From: Aurantibacter sp034110465
GTDB taxonomy: Bacteria > Bacteroidota > Bacteroidia > Flavobacteriales > Flavobacteriaceae
Length of the DNA stretch: 43,755 nt
Direction: 5' to 3'
Assembly: GCA_034110465.1 (NCBI GenBank)
Contig: JAWUZD010000013.1
Coordinates: 1-43,755 of the forward strand
Shown here: piece after piece, positions 17,034 to 25,961 of the stretch
Layout: every line of letters begins with the position of its first letter
Numbering within the stretch: the stretch's first letter is position 1
The notes under the pieces: model-generated
What the model saw: only the letters and a program-made list of their open reading frames with translations
What the model was told of the DNA's origin: nothing
Databases searched by the model: none
Translations under genes and position numbers: made by a program

Positions 17034-18554
17034 CTACAGGTTAAATCCTAAACTTAATGTAATGTTTGATATTTTACTATTTATTGCAGCTGCATCAGTT
17101 AAACCAACATTATACAAAGATTGGTTTCTGTCTTGCTGTGCAGTATCGTAAGTCAAATCTAATTTTGTATTCCCAAAACTATAGCCTAAACCTAAAGAGT
17201 AACCAGATAGATCTCCAACGGTAGTTTTATTTTTATAAGGACTTTCTTCGAATCTATATCCAGCTCTTAAACTTAATTGTTTAATTCTATATTCACCACC
17301 AATTTTATAAATGTTTGCAGCTGTTAATTGATCATTAATAGAATTGTTTAGTTCAGAAAAATAAGTATCAGAAGTTGGTTTGAATTTTGTGTTTCCGTAA
17401 TTTTTACGTCCATAATCAAAACTAATTAATCCAGATGTCCCAAATATATAAGCTAAACTTCCTGTAATACTACTAGGTGTTTGTAATCTATATCTTGGAA
17501 AAACATTGACTATTCTTGGGTCTACAATTTGTAAAACATCTGTTCCAGCGTCATCTCTTAATGATTCAACAGATTGTGTGGTTTGATCCTCTATAGTATA
17601 CCAAGTTGGCGAGTTATAGCTTAAACCAAATCTTACTTCATTACTTAGTTTCATAATAGAACCAAGTTGAAAAGAAAAACCATTTCCAGTAGTTGTTAGA
17701 TTATTTTGAAAAGCAACCTGCTTTATAGTCCCGCCATTATCGTTTTCTTCATATAAAAACGTAGAGCGTTCATAATTTAAAAAGTGAGAATTTAAGTTTA
17801 ATCCAAAGTAGAATTTATCTGTGTATTGTGTTGCAAAGTTAAAAGCTAATTTGCCATTATATCCAGTAGAAGCATAATTGTATTCTTGATTGTAATTACC
17901 AGTAGCTATATTAGATGTGTATAATGTATTACCATTATCTGTAATATCATTAGGTTCTAGTATATAAGAATCGTAACCTAAATAGGCTTGTTGATTTTGA
18001 CTACCGTATGCAGATCCAATTCCAGAATAAGCATCAGATGTACTTTCTCCTGGAAAGGCAGAAATTTGATCTAAACGTAAACCTTGTGCGTTTTGTAAAA
18101 AATAATTACCAATAGAATTATTAGTGTTATTTCCAGAAGCAAACCAGTCGTTATCAAAATCACCTGTTTTATCATAAGCTAAACCAAGAATAAATTTCTT
18201 GAATTTTGAAGATTCGTTATTCGTTTTAAAAACAAAAGCTGCGCCACCTTGGGTCAAATCAAAATTTCCGTTTTTTTCTGAATTTTGAGTACCAAAAAAG
18301 GCTGTTTTGTTTTTTTTATTATTGATTCCTAATGAAAAAGAAGCGTGACTTACACTAAAAATAGCAGATCCAGCAGGATTTATACTTACAGCACTCATAT
18401 CGCCTCCTAAAGCTCCAAAAGCTCCGCTTAAAGCTCTAAAACGTGCAGAACCTTGTATTTCTGTGTTTCCATAGCGTAGAGCATCACTAATATTTTGAGC
18501 ATGTATTGTTGAAACTAATAATAAGCCTCCTATTGTGAATAATATTTTTTTCAT
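17034..18554 (-). CDS. OmpP1/FadL/TodX family outer-membrane protein
   Basis: A 506-residue beta-barrel outer-membrane protein, often annotated as a hemin receptor in flavobacteria. A signal peptide (1-19, ending HAQN) is followed by the FadL-like N-terminal hatch (RYGNTEIQGSARFRALSGAFGALGGDMSAVSINPAG). The rest is amphipathic beta strands ending SKISNITLSLGFNL, with an aromatic near the C-terminus as barrel proteins have. FadL relatives pass hydrophobic molecules across the outer membrane. The cargo here is unknown and I see no heme motif. It is the second gene of a leftward pair, 26 nt after the repeat-rich lipoprotein gene. Confidence 0.85.
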   Translation of the reverse strand: MKKILFTIGGLLLVSTIHAQNISDALRYGNTEIQGSARFRALSGAFGALGGDMSAVSINPAGSAIFSVSHASFSLGINNKKNKTAFFGTQNSEKNGNFDLTQGGAAFVFKTNNESSKFKKFILGLAYDKTGDFDNDWFASGNNTNNSIGNYFLQNAQGLRLDQISAFPGESTSDAYSGIGSAYGSQNQQAYLGYDSYILEPNDITDNGNTLYTSNIATGNYNQEYNYASTGYNGKLAFNFATQYTDKFYFGLNLNSHFLNYERSTFLYEENDNGGTIKQVAFQNNLTTTGNGFSFQLGSIMKLSNEVRFGLSYNSPTWYTIEDQTTQSVESLRDDAGTDVLQIVDPRIVNVFPRYRLQTPSSITGSLAYIFGTSGLISFDYGRKNYGNTKFKPTSDTYFSELNNSINDQLTAANIYKIGGEYRIKQLSLRAGYRFEESPYKNKTTVGDLSGYSLGLGYSFGNTKLDLTYDTAQQDRNQSLYNVGLTDAAAINSKISNITLSLGFNL

Positions 18555-18580
18555 AATAATTATTTGAGGTTAATTTAGAT

Positions 18581-19417
18581 TTATCTTGGTCTTCTTGAGC
18601 TAGAACTAGAGCCACCTCTTGAAGAAGAGCTTCTTGAGCTGCTACTTGACCTTGGTGATGAATAAGATCTTGGTGTGCTACTTCTAGGTGTACTTGTTCT
18701 TGGCGTACTACTTCTAGGTCTTGTTGTTGATGTGTTAGTTCTAGGCCTTGTTGTCGAAGTGTTAGTTCTAGGTCTTGTTGTCGAAGTGTTAGTTCTAGGT
18801 CTTGTACTACTATTTGTTGAAGTTCTTGGTCTTGTAGATGTACTTGTTCTAGGTCTTGTTAAAGAGTTGTTTCTAGATGATAATACAGAAGATCCATTTC
18901 TACCAGCTAAATAACTATTTCCAGTTCTAGCGTTGTTTCTATATCCATTAGAAAAAGCATATCCATTACGTCCGTAATTCCAATTTCCATAATATCCATT
19001 GTTCCAACCGAATCCATTGTTCCAACCCCAATTATTTCTTCCCCAATTATTCCAACCCCAATTATTCCAACCGTTATCATAATAATTTACGTTTACAGTG
19101 GTATTGTTCTCTCCCCAACTTCCATTTTGATTATTTGAGGTTGTATTACTTTCGTATGTTTCTACATCAGTAAATGCTTCTTCAGTTTCTTCACCTAAAT
19201 AAACTTCGTTAGATTTTTCTCTAAAATAATTACTAAAATAGTTCGAAGATTCTTCTTCTACTTCCTCAATTACGACTTGTTGATTAGTCTCTTCTCCATA
19301 AATACCATCATTGTCTTGACCTATATATTGGTAAGATCCACAAGAAGTAATACTTAAAAAGGCTAGTAAGCCAAGTAAATAGGATGTTTTTTGTGTTAAA
19401 TGAGCAATATATTTCAT
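18581..19417 (-). CDS. Trp/Asn-rich and Arg-Pro-Arg repeat lipoprotein
   Basis: A 278-residue lipoprotein. I place the start at 19417 (MKYIAHL) because a hydrophobic stretch and lipobox (LSITSCG) follow. The frame is open up to 19495 but those residues look non-coding. The order is an acidic segment (about 30-85), a Trp/Asn/Gly-rich segment (WNNWGWNN repeats, about 110-150), then an Arg/Pro/Ser/Thr tail with a 9-residue unit TRPRTNTST and a final Ser/Arg-rich end. It is low-complexity and has no enzymatic motif. A surface or cell-wall-binding role is a guess. It lies just upstream of the FadL-type porin in the same operon. Confidence 0.75.
   Translation of the reverse strand: MKYIAHLTQKTSYLLGLLAFLSITSCGSYQYIGQDNDGIYGEETNQQVVIEEVEEESSNYFSNYFREKSNEVYLGEETEEAFTDVETYESNTTSNNQNGSWGENNTTVNVNYYDNGWNNWGWNNWGRNNWGWNNGFGWNNGYYGNWNYGRNGYAFSNGYRNNARTGNSYLAGRNGSSVLSSRNNSLTRPRTSTSTRPRTSTNSSTRPRTNTSTTRPRTNTSTTRPRTNTSTTRPRSSTPRTSTPRSSTPRSYSSPRSSSSSRSSSSRGGSSSSSRRPR
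18712..18792. repeat. 27-bp tandem repeat inside the lipoprotein gene
   Basis: Three consecutive near-identical 27-bp units (18712-18738, 18739-18765, 18766-18792) encode the 9-residue unit TRPRTNTST. The second and third differ by one base. A partial fourth unit follows. The unit length is a multiple of three, so copy-number change keeps the frame. Confidence 0.9.
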
Positions 19418-19519
19418 AAGACGATAGTTTTTATTGTTGAACATAACAAAAATAGTTAGTTTTGTCCAAAGATTTATAATATTTAACATAATCACAATAT
19501 TTGTGCCAAAAGACTGTAT

Positions 19520-20998
19520 ATGAGCAAAAAACTGACGAGTAGAGCAGAGGATTATTCGAAATGGTATAATGAATTAGTTGTAAAAGCTGATTTAGCCGAA
19601 AATTCAGCAGTTCGAGGTTGTATGGTAATCAAACCTTATGGTTATGCTATTTGGGAAAAAATGCAAGCAGAATTGGATAGAATGTTTAAAGAAACAGGAC
19701 ATCAAAACGCTTATTTTCCTTTATTTGTGCCTAAAAGTTTATTTGAAGCCGAAGAAAAAAATGCAGAAGGTTTTGCTAAAGAATGTGCTGTTGTAACACA
19801 TTATAGACTACAAAACGATCCAGATAATCCTGGTAAATTACGTGTAGATCCAAACGCTAAATTAGAAGAAGAACTTGTGGTAAGGCCAACAAGTGAAGCT
19901 ATTATTTGGAGCACTTATAAAGGTTGGATTCAATCTTATCGCGATTTACCATTACTAATTAATCAATGGGCTAATGTGGTGCGTTGGGAAATGCGTACAC
20001 GTTTATTCTTAAGAACTGCCGAGTTTTTATGGCAAGAAGGACATACGGCTCACGCAACAAAAGCGGAAGCTATTACCGAAGCAGAATTAATGAATGATGT
20101 ATATTCTACGTTTGTTCAGAATTTTATGGCTATTCCTGTAATTAAGGGACGTAAAACAGAAAGTGAAAGATTTGCTGGAGCAGATGAAACTTATTGTATA
20201 GAAGCTTTAATGCAAGATGGTAAAGCTTTACAAGCAGGAACGTCTCATTTTTTAGGACAAAATTTTGCTAAGGCATTCGATGTGAAATTTGCTAATAAAG
20301 AAGGAAAAAAAGATTATGTATGGGCAACATCTTGGGGAGTTTCTACCCGATTAATGGGTGCATTAATTATGACTCATAGTGATGACCAAGGCTTGGTGTT
20401 ACCACCAAATTTAGCACCAAATCAAGTTGTTATTGTTCCAATATATAAAACAGATGAACAATTAAATGCTATTACTGAGGTAGTTAATGTTATTATGAAG
20501 GATTTGCGTAATGTTGGCGTATCAGTAAAATTTGATAATAGAGATACTTTTCGTCCAGGAGCAAAGTTTGCTCAGCATGAATTACAAGGTGTTCCATTAC
20601 GTTTAGCTATTGGAGCTAGAGATTTAGAAAACGGAACGGTAGAGTTAGCTAGAAGGGATACTTTAACTAAAGAAGTTACAGAATTATCAACTTTAACTGA
20701 AAAGGTAAAAGGATTGTTAACTGAAATTCAAGAAAATTTATATAATAAAGCGCTTTCTTACAGAGATTCTCATATTACAGAAGTGAATTCTTTCGAAGAG
20801 TTTAAAGACGTTTTAGAAAATAAAGGAGGATTTGTTTCTGCTCATTGGGACGGAACAATCGAAACCGAAGATAAAATTAAGGAATTAACAAAAGCAACAA
20901 CACGTTGTATTCCAGATAGTTTTCAGCCAGAAGAAGGGTTTTGTGTTTTTACAGGAAAGCCTTCTAAAACGAGAGTATTGTTTGCTAAAGCTTATTAA
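19520..20998 (+). CDS. proS: Prolyl-tRNA synthetase, archaeal/eukaryotic (type 3) form
   Basis: A 492-residue class II synthetase that charges tRNA-Pro. It is the short form without the bacterial editing insertion. Motif 2 region RTAEFLWQEGHTAHA and motif 3 region GVSTRLMGALIMTHSD are clear. The anticodon-binding domain (about 300-400) and the C-terminal zinc-like domain ending FAKAY are those of ProS type 3, the usual form in Bacteroidota. The start is ATG at 19520. It is transcribed divergently from the lipoprotein gene. No clear terminator follows the stop codon. Confidence 0.95.
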   Translation: MSKKLTSRAEDYSKWYNELVVKADLAENSAVRGCMVIKPYGYAIWEKMQAELDRMFKETGHQNAYFPLFVPKSLFEAEEKNAEGFAKECAVVTHYRLQNDPDNPGKLRVDPNAKLEEELVVRPTSEAIIWSTYKGWIQSYRDLPLLINQWANVVRWEMRTRLFLRTAEFLWQEGHTAHATKAEAITEAELMNDVYSTFVQNFMAIPVIKGRKTESERFAGADETYCIEALMQDGKALQAGTSHFLGQNFAKAFDVKFANKEGKKDYVWATSWGVSTRLMGALIMTHSDDQGLVLPPNLAPNQVVIVPIYKTDEQLNAITEVVNVIMKDLRNVGVSVKFDNRDTFRPGAKFAQHELQGVPLRLAIGARDLENGTVELARRDTLTKEVTELSTLTEKVKGLLTEIQENLYNKALSYRDSHITEVNSFEEFKDVLENKGGFVSAHWDGTIETEDKIKELTKATTRCIPDSFQPEEGFCVFTGKPSKTRVLFAKAY

Positions 20999-21020
20999 TT
21001 ATATTTTTTTTTAAAAGATA

Positions 21021-21050
21021 TTGCAGAAGTTAAAATAAGTTGTATATTTG
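21021..21050 (+). promoter_or_regulatory. Upstream promoter P1 of the tRNA-Glu/rpsT unit
   Basis: TTG (21021-21023), 19 nt, TATATTTG (21043-21050), followed by CACCCGC. It is a perfect match to the Bacteroidota consensus. Transcription would begin near 21057, about 97 nt before the tRNA. Confidence 0.7.
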
Positions 21051-21105
21051 CACCCGCAATCAGTTATTAGTTGGTTGTATGTTCAAATAAATTTTGAAAA
21101 AAACT

Positions 21106-21135
21106 TTGCAAATTTAAAAATAACATTTATATTTG
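21106..21135 (+). promoter_or_regulatory. Proximal promoter P2 of tRNA-Glu
   Basis: TTG (21106-21108), 19 nt, TATATTTG (21128-21135). It has the same spacing and the same -7 box as P1. Transcription would start near 21141, about 13 nt before the tRNA 5' end. Confidence 0.78.
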
Positions 21136-21153
21136 CAGACTAATTAACAAAAT

Positions 21154-21225
21154 GGCCCGTTCGTCTATCGGCTAGGACGCATGGTTTTCATCCATGTAAG
21201 AGGGGTTCGACTCCCCTACGGGCTA
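21154..21225 (+). tRNA. tRNA-Glu (anticodon TTC)
   Basis: A 72-nt cloverleaf. The acceptor stem is GGCCCGT / ACGGGCT with a G-U first pair and discriminator A at 21225. The anticodon stem is CATGG / CCATG with loop TTTTCAT, anticodon TTC. The T arm is AGGGG-TTCGACT-CCCCT. The 3' CCA is not encoded: CAA follows the discriminator. It lies 23 nt upstream of rpsT and probably shares its transcript. Confidence 0.95.
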
Positions 21226-21248
21226 CAATTTTTTAAAAAAAGATACAA

Positions 21249-21500
21249 ATGGCAAATCATAAGTCAGCATTAAAAAGAATAAGAAGTAACGAGGCAAAGC
21301 GTCTTAGAAACAAATATCAACACAAAACCACTCGTAATGCTATCAAGCACTTAAGAGAGTTGACAGATAAGAGTGAAGCTCAAACTTTATTTACCTCTGT
21401 AGTATCTATGCTAGATAAATTAGCTAAGAAAAATGTTATACATGCCAATAAAGCTTCTAACTTAAAGTCAAGTTTATCAAAGCACGTTTCTGCTTTATAA
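21249..21500 (+). CDS. rpsT: 30S ribosomal protein S20
   Basis: An 83-residue basic protein, the usual S20 length, beginning ANHKSALKRIRSNEAKRLRN, the conserved S20 opening. It binds 16S rRNA early in small-subunit assembly. The three-helix pattern continues to the C-terminus (NLKSSLSKHVSAL). It follows tRNA-Glu and is closed by a strong terminator. Confidence 0.97.
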   Translation: MANHKSALKRIRSNEAKRLRNKYQHKTTRNAIKHLRELTDKSEAQTLFTSVVSMLDKLAKKNVIHANKASNLKSSLSKHVSAL

Positions 21501-21521
21501 TAATTGCTTAATTATAATATT

Positions 21522-21555
21522 AAAAGCCTCTAAATTTATTTAGAGGCTTTTTTTT
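21522..21555 (+). terminator. Terminator of rpsT
   Basis: A 13-bp stem (AAAAGCCTCTAAA / TTTAGAGGCTTTT) with a TTTA loop and a run of T. Confidence 0.93.
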
Positions 21556-21686
21556 GTTTGAAATTTAACGATATGTTATAAATAATAAAATAAAACAAAT
21601 ATTTCTATCAAAAGATAATGTGAATTGGATTCTAAAAAATTAAATTTGCAAGAGCACATATTAATAATCTAAATAATTATACTCCT

Positions 21687-22073
21687 TTGGAAAATAGTAA
21701 AGCCAATAAATTAATCGATAAGATTTTAGTAAATCTTGACAAAACAGGAATTAACACAGATTCTTTAATTGAAGACATTAAAGAATTAAGAACTTACGCT
21801 TTAGAACAGCAAGTGCCTTTAGTAGTTAAAGTTTTAAGACTTACTTACGAACATATTGCATCTACGGAGAGTTTTTTAATTCCATTATTAGGTGATGACG
21901 CTATTGAAACTGAGGTAGAAGAAGGCGAAGAAGCTCCAGTTCAGGTAGAAGTTTCTCAAGAGGTTAGTCCAGTTGAAAGTTTGAAATATGTAATTGCTTT
22001 AACTAGAAACCTTGAGAATAAATCTAATATATCAGATTTAAAAGAATACAGAGATCTTTTAAACGCTTATTAA
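21687..22073 (+). CDS. Conserved hypothetical helical protein, TTG start
   Basis: A 128-residue soluble, mostly helical, acidic protein. I do not recognise the family. The start is TTG at 21687, since a stop lies upstream in frame and there is no Met anywhere near the N-terminus. A TAAATTTG box at 21641-21648 sits about 40 nt upstream, as expected for a leader in this group. Residues 75-100 form a Glu/Val-rich acidic stretch between two helical parts. There is no signal peptide or membrane segment. A strong terminator follows. Its position after rpsT is not informative about function. Confidence 0.7.
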   Translation: MENSKANKLIDKILVNLDKTGINTDSLIEDIKELRTYALEQQVPLVVKVLRLTYEHIASTESFLIPLLGDDAIETEVEEGEEAPVQVEVSQEVSPVESLKYVIALTRNLENKSNISDLKEYRDLLNAY

Positions 22074-22096
22074 GTTTTTTAAAAGCTTATAAATAC

Positions 22097-22137
22097 AAAA
22101 AATGCCTTATACTAATTATTAGTATAAGGCATTTTTT
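22097..22137. terminator. Shared bidirectional terminator
   Basis: A 19-bp perfect stem (arm AAAAAATGCCTTATACTAA) with a 3-nt loop, between the convergent 128-residue protein gene and the DUF3999 gene. Confidence 0.93.
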
Positions 22138-22159
22138 GTATGATAGAATTTATATTTTT

Positions 22160-23371
22160 TTACCCTTTCCCAATATCTTTAAGTAAACTTAACGCAAAGT
22201 AAACTACAATAATACCGCCAGAAAGTATGCATAGCCACATAAAAAATTTCGTTTCCCAAAATGATTTATTAGCTGTTTTAATACTGGTGTTTTTAAGAGC
22301 GGTAAAGTTTAAGACTTTAGCTTCGTTGATATCCGTGGATGTTTTGTTTACAAAATTTTTTAAATCGTAGTTTGGTTTTTTTAGGGTAGAATCTACTTCT
22401 ATAGTATAAATCTCGTTTTTATTAAGATTAGCAACAATGTATTTTGGTTTTTGAAATAAGGTAATCTCTTTTATATCTAAAGCGGGATTATCTTGATTAC
22501 TTATTTCTATTGTGAAATCAGTTTCATTCAAGCCATATAAACTAAATGTGTTATTTTCTTCAGAGTTTAATTGAAACTGATTAAGCGTTTGCTTGTATGT
22601 TTCAATACGTTTTTTAATTTTTCGCTCTTTAGTGATTGTTATTTTTGCATTTCGTAAGAAATAATCTGTGGTTACGTTAAAAGAAATCGCATCTACTTTA
22701 GACGCTTTTGGTACCGAGAATTTAATTTCTGTCGTCTTTGTTTTTGCGTTTAATGTTATTTCCTGACTGTAACTACTTATTTTAGTAAGATCTTGCTTAA
22801 AATAGGTGTTTTCGTAAATCCCAACATCTAAAATATTTACAGGAATAGATGATTTGTTATTCAATTCTAATTTTATGAATTTATAGGTGTTTAAAGGTAA
22901 ATCTATTTGTTTTTCGACGTAAGTTTCTGTGTTAGAATTTAAGTTGAATAATTGCTTGTTAGAAACTAATCCATACCAATCTGTTTTATTGTGACTTCCA
23001 AAAACGGTATAAGACTTGTTGATTTTTGTATTGGCAATTTTTAAAACCAATTGATCTAAACTATTGTTTTTATGCTGAAAAATAATAGACGTTATAGAAT
23101 CCTTTATCTGTATGTTAGATAAAATATCGAAACCTGTGTAAGTTTTGAAAATCTTGTCGGTTCCATCCATTAGAACGTATGGCACTTGATTGTTTTTAGA
23201 ATCCTTTAATCGTATAAAATTACAGTTATCCGTACTTGCAGCTCTTACATTTTGAGGTAATTCAATTTTATGTAATCCGTTGGTTTCAATTTTAGAAATT
23301 GCACCTTTATGACTTTGACCAAAGGAAACTATGGCACATAAAAAGACTATGGCAAAACTATAAATTTTCAT
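22160..23371 (-). CDS. DUF3999 family exported protein with C-terminal membrane anchor
   Basis: A 403-residue protein of the DUF3999 family. The start is placed at the Met at 23371 (MKIYSFAIV) because a signal peptide ending SFGQ follows directly. Longer forms would run deep into the upstream gene. The body is beta-rich with lectin/discoidin-like stretches (NKSYTVFGSHNKTDWYGLV). A single transmembrane helix near residues 375-397 leaves a short Lys-containing cytoplasmic tail. The start overlaps the end of the DUF2339 gene by 14 nt, which points to translational coupling. The two families travel together in many genomes and probably form a membrane complex of unknown function. Confidence 0.83.
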   Translation of the reverse strand: MKIYSFAIVFLCAIVSFGQSHKGAISKIETNGLHKIELPQNVRAASTDNCNFIRLKDSKNNQVPYVLMDGTDKIFKTYTGFDILSNIQIKDSITSIIFQHKNNSLDQLVLKIANTKINKSYTVFGSHNKTDWYGLVSNKQLFNLNSNTETYVEKQIDLPLNTYKFIKLELNNKSSIPVNILDVGIYENTYFKQDLTKISSYSQEITLNAKTKTTEIKFSVPKASKVDAISFNVTTDYFLRNAKITITKERKIKKRIETYKQTLNQFQLNSEENNTFSLYGLNETDFTIEISNQDNPALDIKEITLFQKPKYIVANLNKNEIYTIEVDSTLKKPNYDLKNFVNKTSTDINEAKVLNFTALKNTSIKTANKSFWETKFFMWLCILSGGIIVVYFALSLLKDIGKG

Positions 23372-25961
23372 CTTGTTCAGTTTTAATAACTTCATCTTGT
23401 TCATCAATAATTGTCTCATCTTCATCTGTGACTAATTTTTTAATTTTCTGATACACAAAAGAAATCACTAATATTAAGATTCCTAAAAGTATAAAAGCGA
23501 TTATTTTTCCTGTTTCAGATACGTTTTTAATATCGTAAATAAATAGCTTCACTATAGTAATTCCTAAAAGTGATAACGCAATAATTCGTAAGTTTTTCCA
23601 TTGTTTCTTTATACCAATAATTAAGAAGATAAAAGCAAATATTCCCCAAAGTATTGGATAGCCAATTTTAACTATTTGAGTTTGAACATCGTTTATATTA
23701 TTCTGAACAAAGTTTCGTTTTAAAAATAATTTTTTTCCAACTTCCGGATAGTTTATGGCTAATTCAGAATTGTCAACTACAGAGTTTGAAAACTGTAATC
23801 CGTGAACCATAACTTCGTTACTAAGCACAAAAACTATGGCAAACACAAATACCCAAGGCAACCATTTATTTTGCTTAGTATTAATGTTAAAGCTGTTTTT
23901 TGTTTCTCTAAATAATACAATTCCAAAGTAAATTAAGCACGCTAAAATAATGTAATGGAAGTAGAATGCGTAATTGTAATCTGTTGTGTTTACAAGATTA
24001 TTAGTCAATTCGTCTGTTGGTAATTTATGAAATACTATCAGATATAATACTATAGAAATACAACTTACAATTAATACCGCTTTAGATAATAACTGTTGTT
24101 TAAATTTGAAACATATAAATAATAAAGCAGCTACAAATATAAAATGATAAAGTACCGAAAATGATGTTGCCGATGCAGAATTAGTGATGTATTGAAACGC
24201 TTGATGGCTAACTTCTAAAATACCTGTAAAATATGTAATTATAACTCCTGCGACTAATACAATAGATGTATATGTTTTTCCATTAAAACTGAAGTATTTT
24301 GTAGTGATTTTAGTTTCGTTTCTTAGTAACCAGTAGGTTAAAAAGAATGATGCAATAACTACAAGTCCTGCTATAAATAATGGGTTTAAAACGACCGAAA
24401 AAGATTCTGTATAACTTGAATATCTAGTCCAATCCATAAACAAGCTAATTAAAGTTAACCCTTGAATTATAACAGCTCCAATTTTAAACGCACTAATTTT
24501 TGTTTTAAGTGATAACCAGAATAATAAAACCACTTCTGCAGCCCAAAATAAGGTAATTTGATTGCCTTCAAACTGAATTGGAATTGCTAGAGTAACAAAT
24601 GTTAATGCTAACCCGATTAATACGTAAATAGCATTTTTGTCTAACCCAAATTTCTTATATAAAACCGAAGCAAAAACTACATTGTAAATGGCTAATGCTA
24701 ACGTAAATAATCCTGTAAAATTAGAATCGCAATCTTTTAAAATGGTTAATCCAATTCCAAAATAGAAGAACGTATTAACTATTAATATTCCATATTCTAT
24801 AAAACTGAAAACACCTTTGTTTCTGATATTTCCTAAAACGGTTGTAATACTAAAAATGAAGTAGAAAATAGTTGCGAATATAAATAAACCAGTACTTGGG
24901 AAATCGTCGTTCCAAATTTTAGTAATAATCCAACTAAAAAATAGTAGGATTGTAAATATAAAGGCTAAAATGGTGGTTAATTTCCATTTTTTGAAATAAG
25001 AAATAGCTAAAACACCAATATTTAAAATAGCGATGTAGCTAAATAATACCACGTAATTACTGCTTCCAGTACTTAGCATAAAAGGTGTTGCAAAACCACC
25101 AATTAAAGATAATACAGCTAATTCTTGTCGGTTATAAGATACAGATACCAATGCGCTAAACGCTGTAATTAACACCATTATAATAAACGCAACCGTTTGA
25201 CTAAACAAGCCATATTCGTGAAAAGCAATATATATGGTAAAGTAAAATATACTTATCGCTCCAGCCACTAAAACAGAACTAAACGAGGCGAAATTCTTTT
25301 TAAGTTTATGTGCAATTGCCATAACTAAAGCGCCACAAAGTATGCCTATTCCAACGCGTGCAGGTTCGTTAATCCAATCTTTATCTATGGCATATTTTAC
25401 AAAAAAGCTAATTCCTAAAACTAAAATTAGAATCCCAATTTTATTGATTAGGTTTTCGCCAATAAACTTCTCTAAATCTGGATTGTTTTCTTTAAAAGTT
25501 TCTATCCAAGATTTTTTAGGCTCTTCTGGTTTTTTATCTTCTTTTGGTGAAGTTGTTGCTTTTGTATCTTCAGAAACATTGTTGTTTTCCGAAAAAGATT
25601 CAGTTTTTATAGGTTCTTTTTTAATAGTATTAATTGGCGAAGCTATTTTTTCTAAATCGATGTCTTTGTCTAAAGTGAAATCTAAAGGTGTAATTTTAGA
25701 TTCAGTTTTAGTCTCCGAAACTGTAGGATTAGTTGTTTTAGTTTCTGGAGTTATAATGTGGTCTGAAGTAACTTTTGAAGCTTCTGTTTCTGTGTTTGTT
25801 TTAGTAGAAGTAAATTGCTGACTACCTATTTTTTGTTGTAACAGCTTTATTTTTGATGTTAATGCACTTATAGTGTCTTCTAAAGATTGAAAACGATTCT
25901 TAATATTTTTATTAATGGTGTAAAATCCAATAATAAGGATAATTATATAAAGTACTTCCAT
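23358..25961 (-). CDS. DUF2339 family large polytopic membrane protein
   Basis: An 867-residue protein of the DUF2339 family. The N-terminus has a short hydrophobic helix (4-16) and a coiled coil (about 22-48). Then comes a 100-residue Glu/Lys/Thr-rich linker (about 50-165). The rest is over 20 hydrophobic helices, including NKIGILILVLGISFFVKYAID, the family's usual first membrane segment after the linker. The C-terminus is a highly acidic tail (DEDETIIDEQDEVIKTEQDE). The function is unknown. A TATATTTG-type -7 box lies at 25987-25994 on this strand, 26 nt from the start, with no clear TTG partner. Confidence 0.87.
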   Translation of the reverse strand: MEVLYIIILIIGFYTINKNIKNRFQSLEDTISALTSKIKLLQQKIGSQQFTSTKTNTETEASKVTSDHIITPETKTTNPTVSETKTESKITPLDFTLDKDIDLEKIASPINTIKKEPIKTESFSENNNVSEDTKATTSPKEDKKPEEPKKSWIETFKENNPDLEKFIGENLINKIGILILVLGISFFVKYAIDKDWINEPARVGIGILCGALVMAIAHKLKKNFASFSSVLVAGAISIFYFTIYIAFHEYGLFSQTVAFIIMVLITAFSALVSVSYNRQELAVLSLIGGFATPFMLSTGSSNYVVLFSYIAILNIGVLAISYFKKWKLTTILAFIFTILLFFSWIITKIWNDDFPSTGLFIFATIFYFIFSITTVLGNIRNKGVFSFIEYGILIVNTFFYFGIGLTILKDCDSNFTGLFTLALAIYNVVFASVLYKKFGLDKNAIYVLIGLALTFVTLAIPIQFEGNQITLFWAAEVVLLFWLSLKTKISAFKIGAVIIQGLTLISLFMDWTRYSSYTESFSVVLNPLFIAGLVVIASFFLTYWLLRNETKITTKYFSFNGKTYTSIVLVAGVIITYFTGILEVSHQAFQYITNSASATSFSVLYHFIFVAALLFICFKFKQQLLSKAVLIVSCISIVLYLIVFHKLPTDELTNNLVNTTDYNYAFYFHYIILACLIYFGIVLFRETKNSFNINTKQNKWLPWVFVFAIVFVLSNEVMVHGLQFSNSVVDNSELAINYPEVGKKLFLKRNFVQNNINDVQTQIVKIGYPILWGIFAFIFLIIGIKKQWKNLRIIALSLLGITIVKLFIYDIKNVSETGKIIAFILLGILILVISFVYQKIKKLVTDEDETIIDEQDEVIKTEQDENL

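Noticed and set aside
18712..18792. Regular tandem repeat that could be read as a CRISPR or regulatory repeat array
   Set aside because: The 27-bp units abut with no spacers, keep the reading frame and encode TRPRTNTST in an expressed-looking lipoprotein gene.
18675..18914. Rightward 79-codon ORF of Leu-Val-Leu-Gly repeats
   Set aside because: It is the antisense image of the Arg-Pro-Arg repeat region, with no start context or promoter.
19494..19509. A second sigma-54-like site on the minus strand (TTGGCAC-AATA-TTGTG) before the repeat-rich lipoprotein gene
   Set aside because: The GG and the -12 G are 11 nt apart, one short of the required spacing, and the -12 element is TTGT, not TTGC. 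The sequence is also a plain 12-bp palindrome (CACAATATTGTG).
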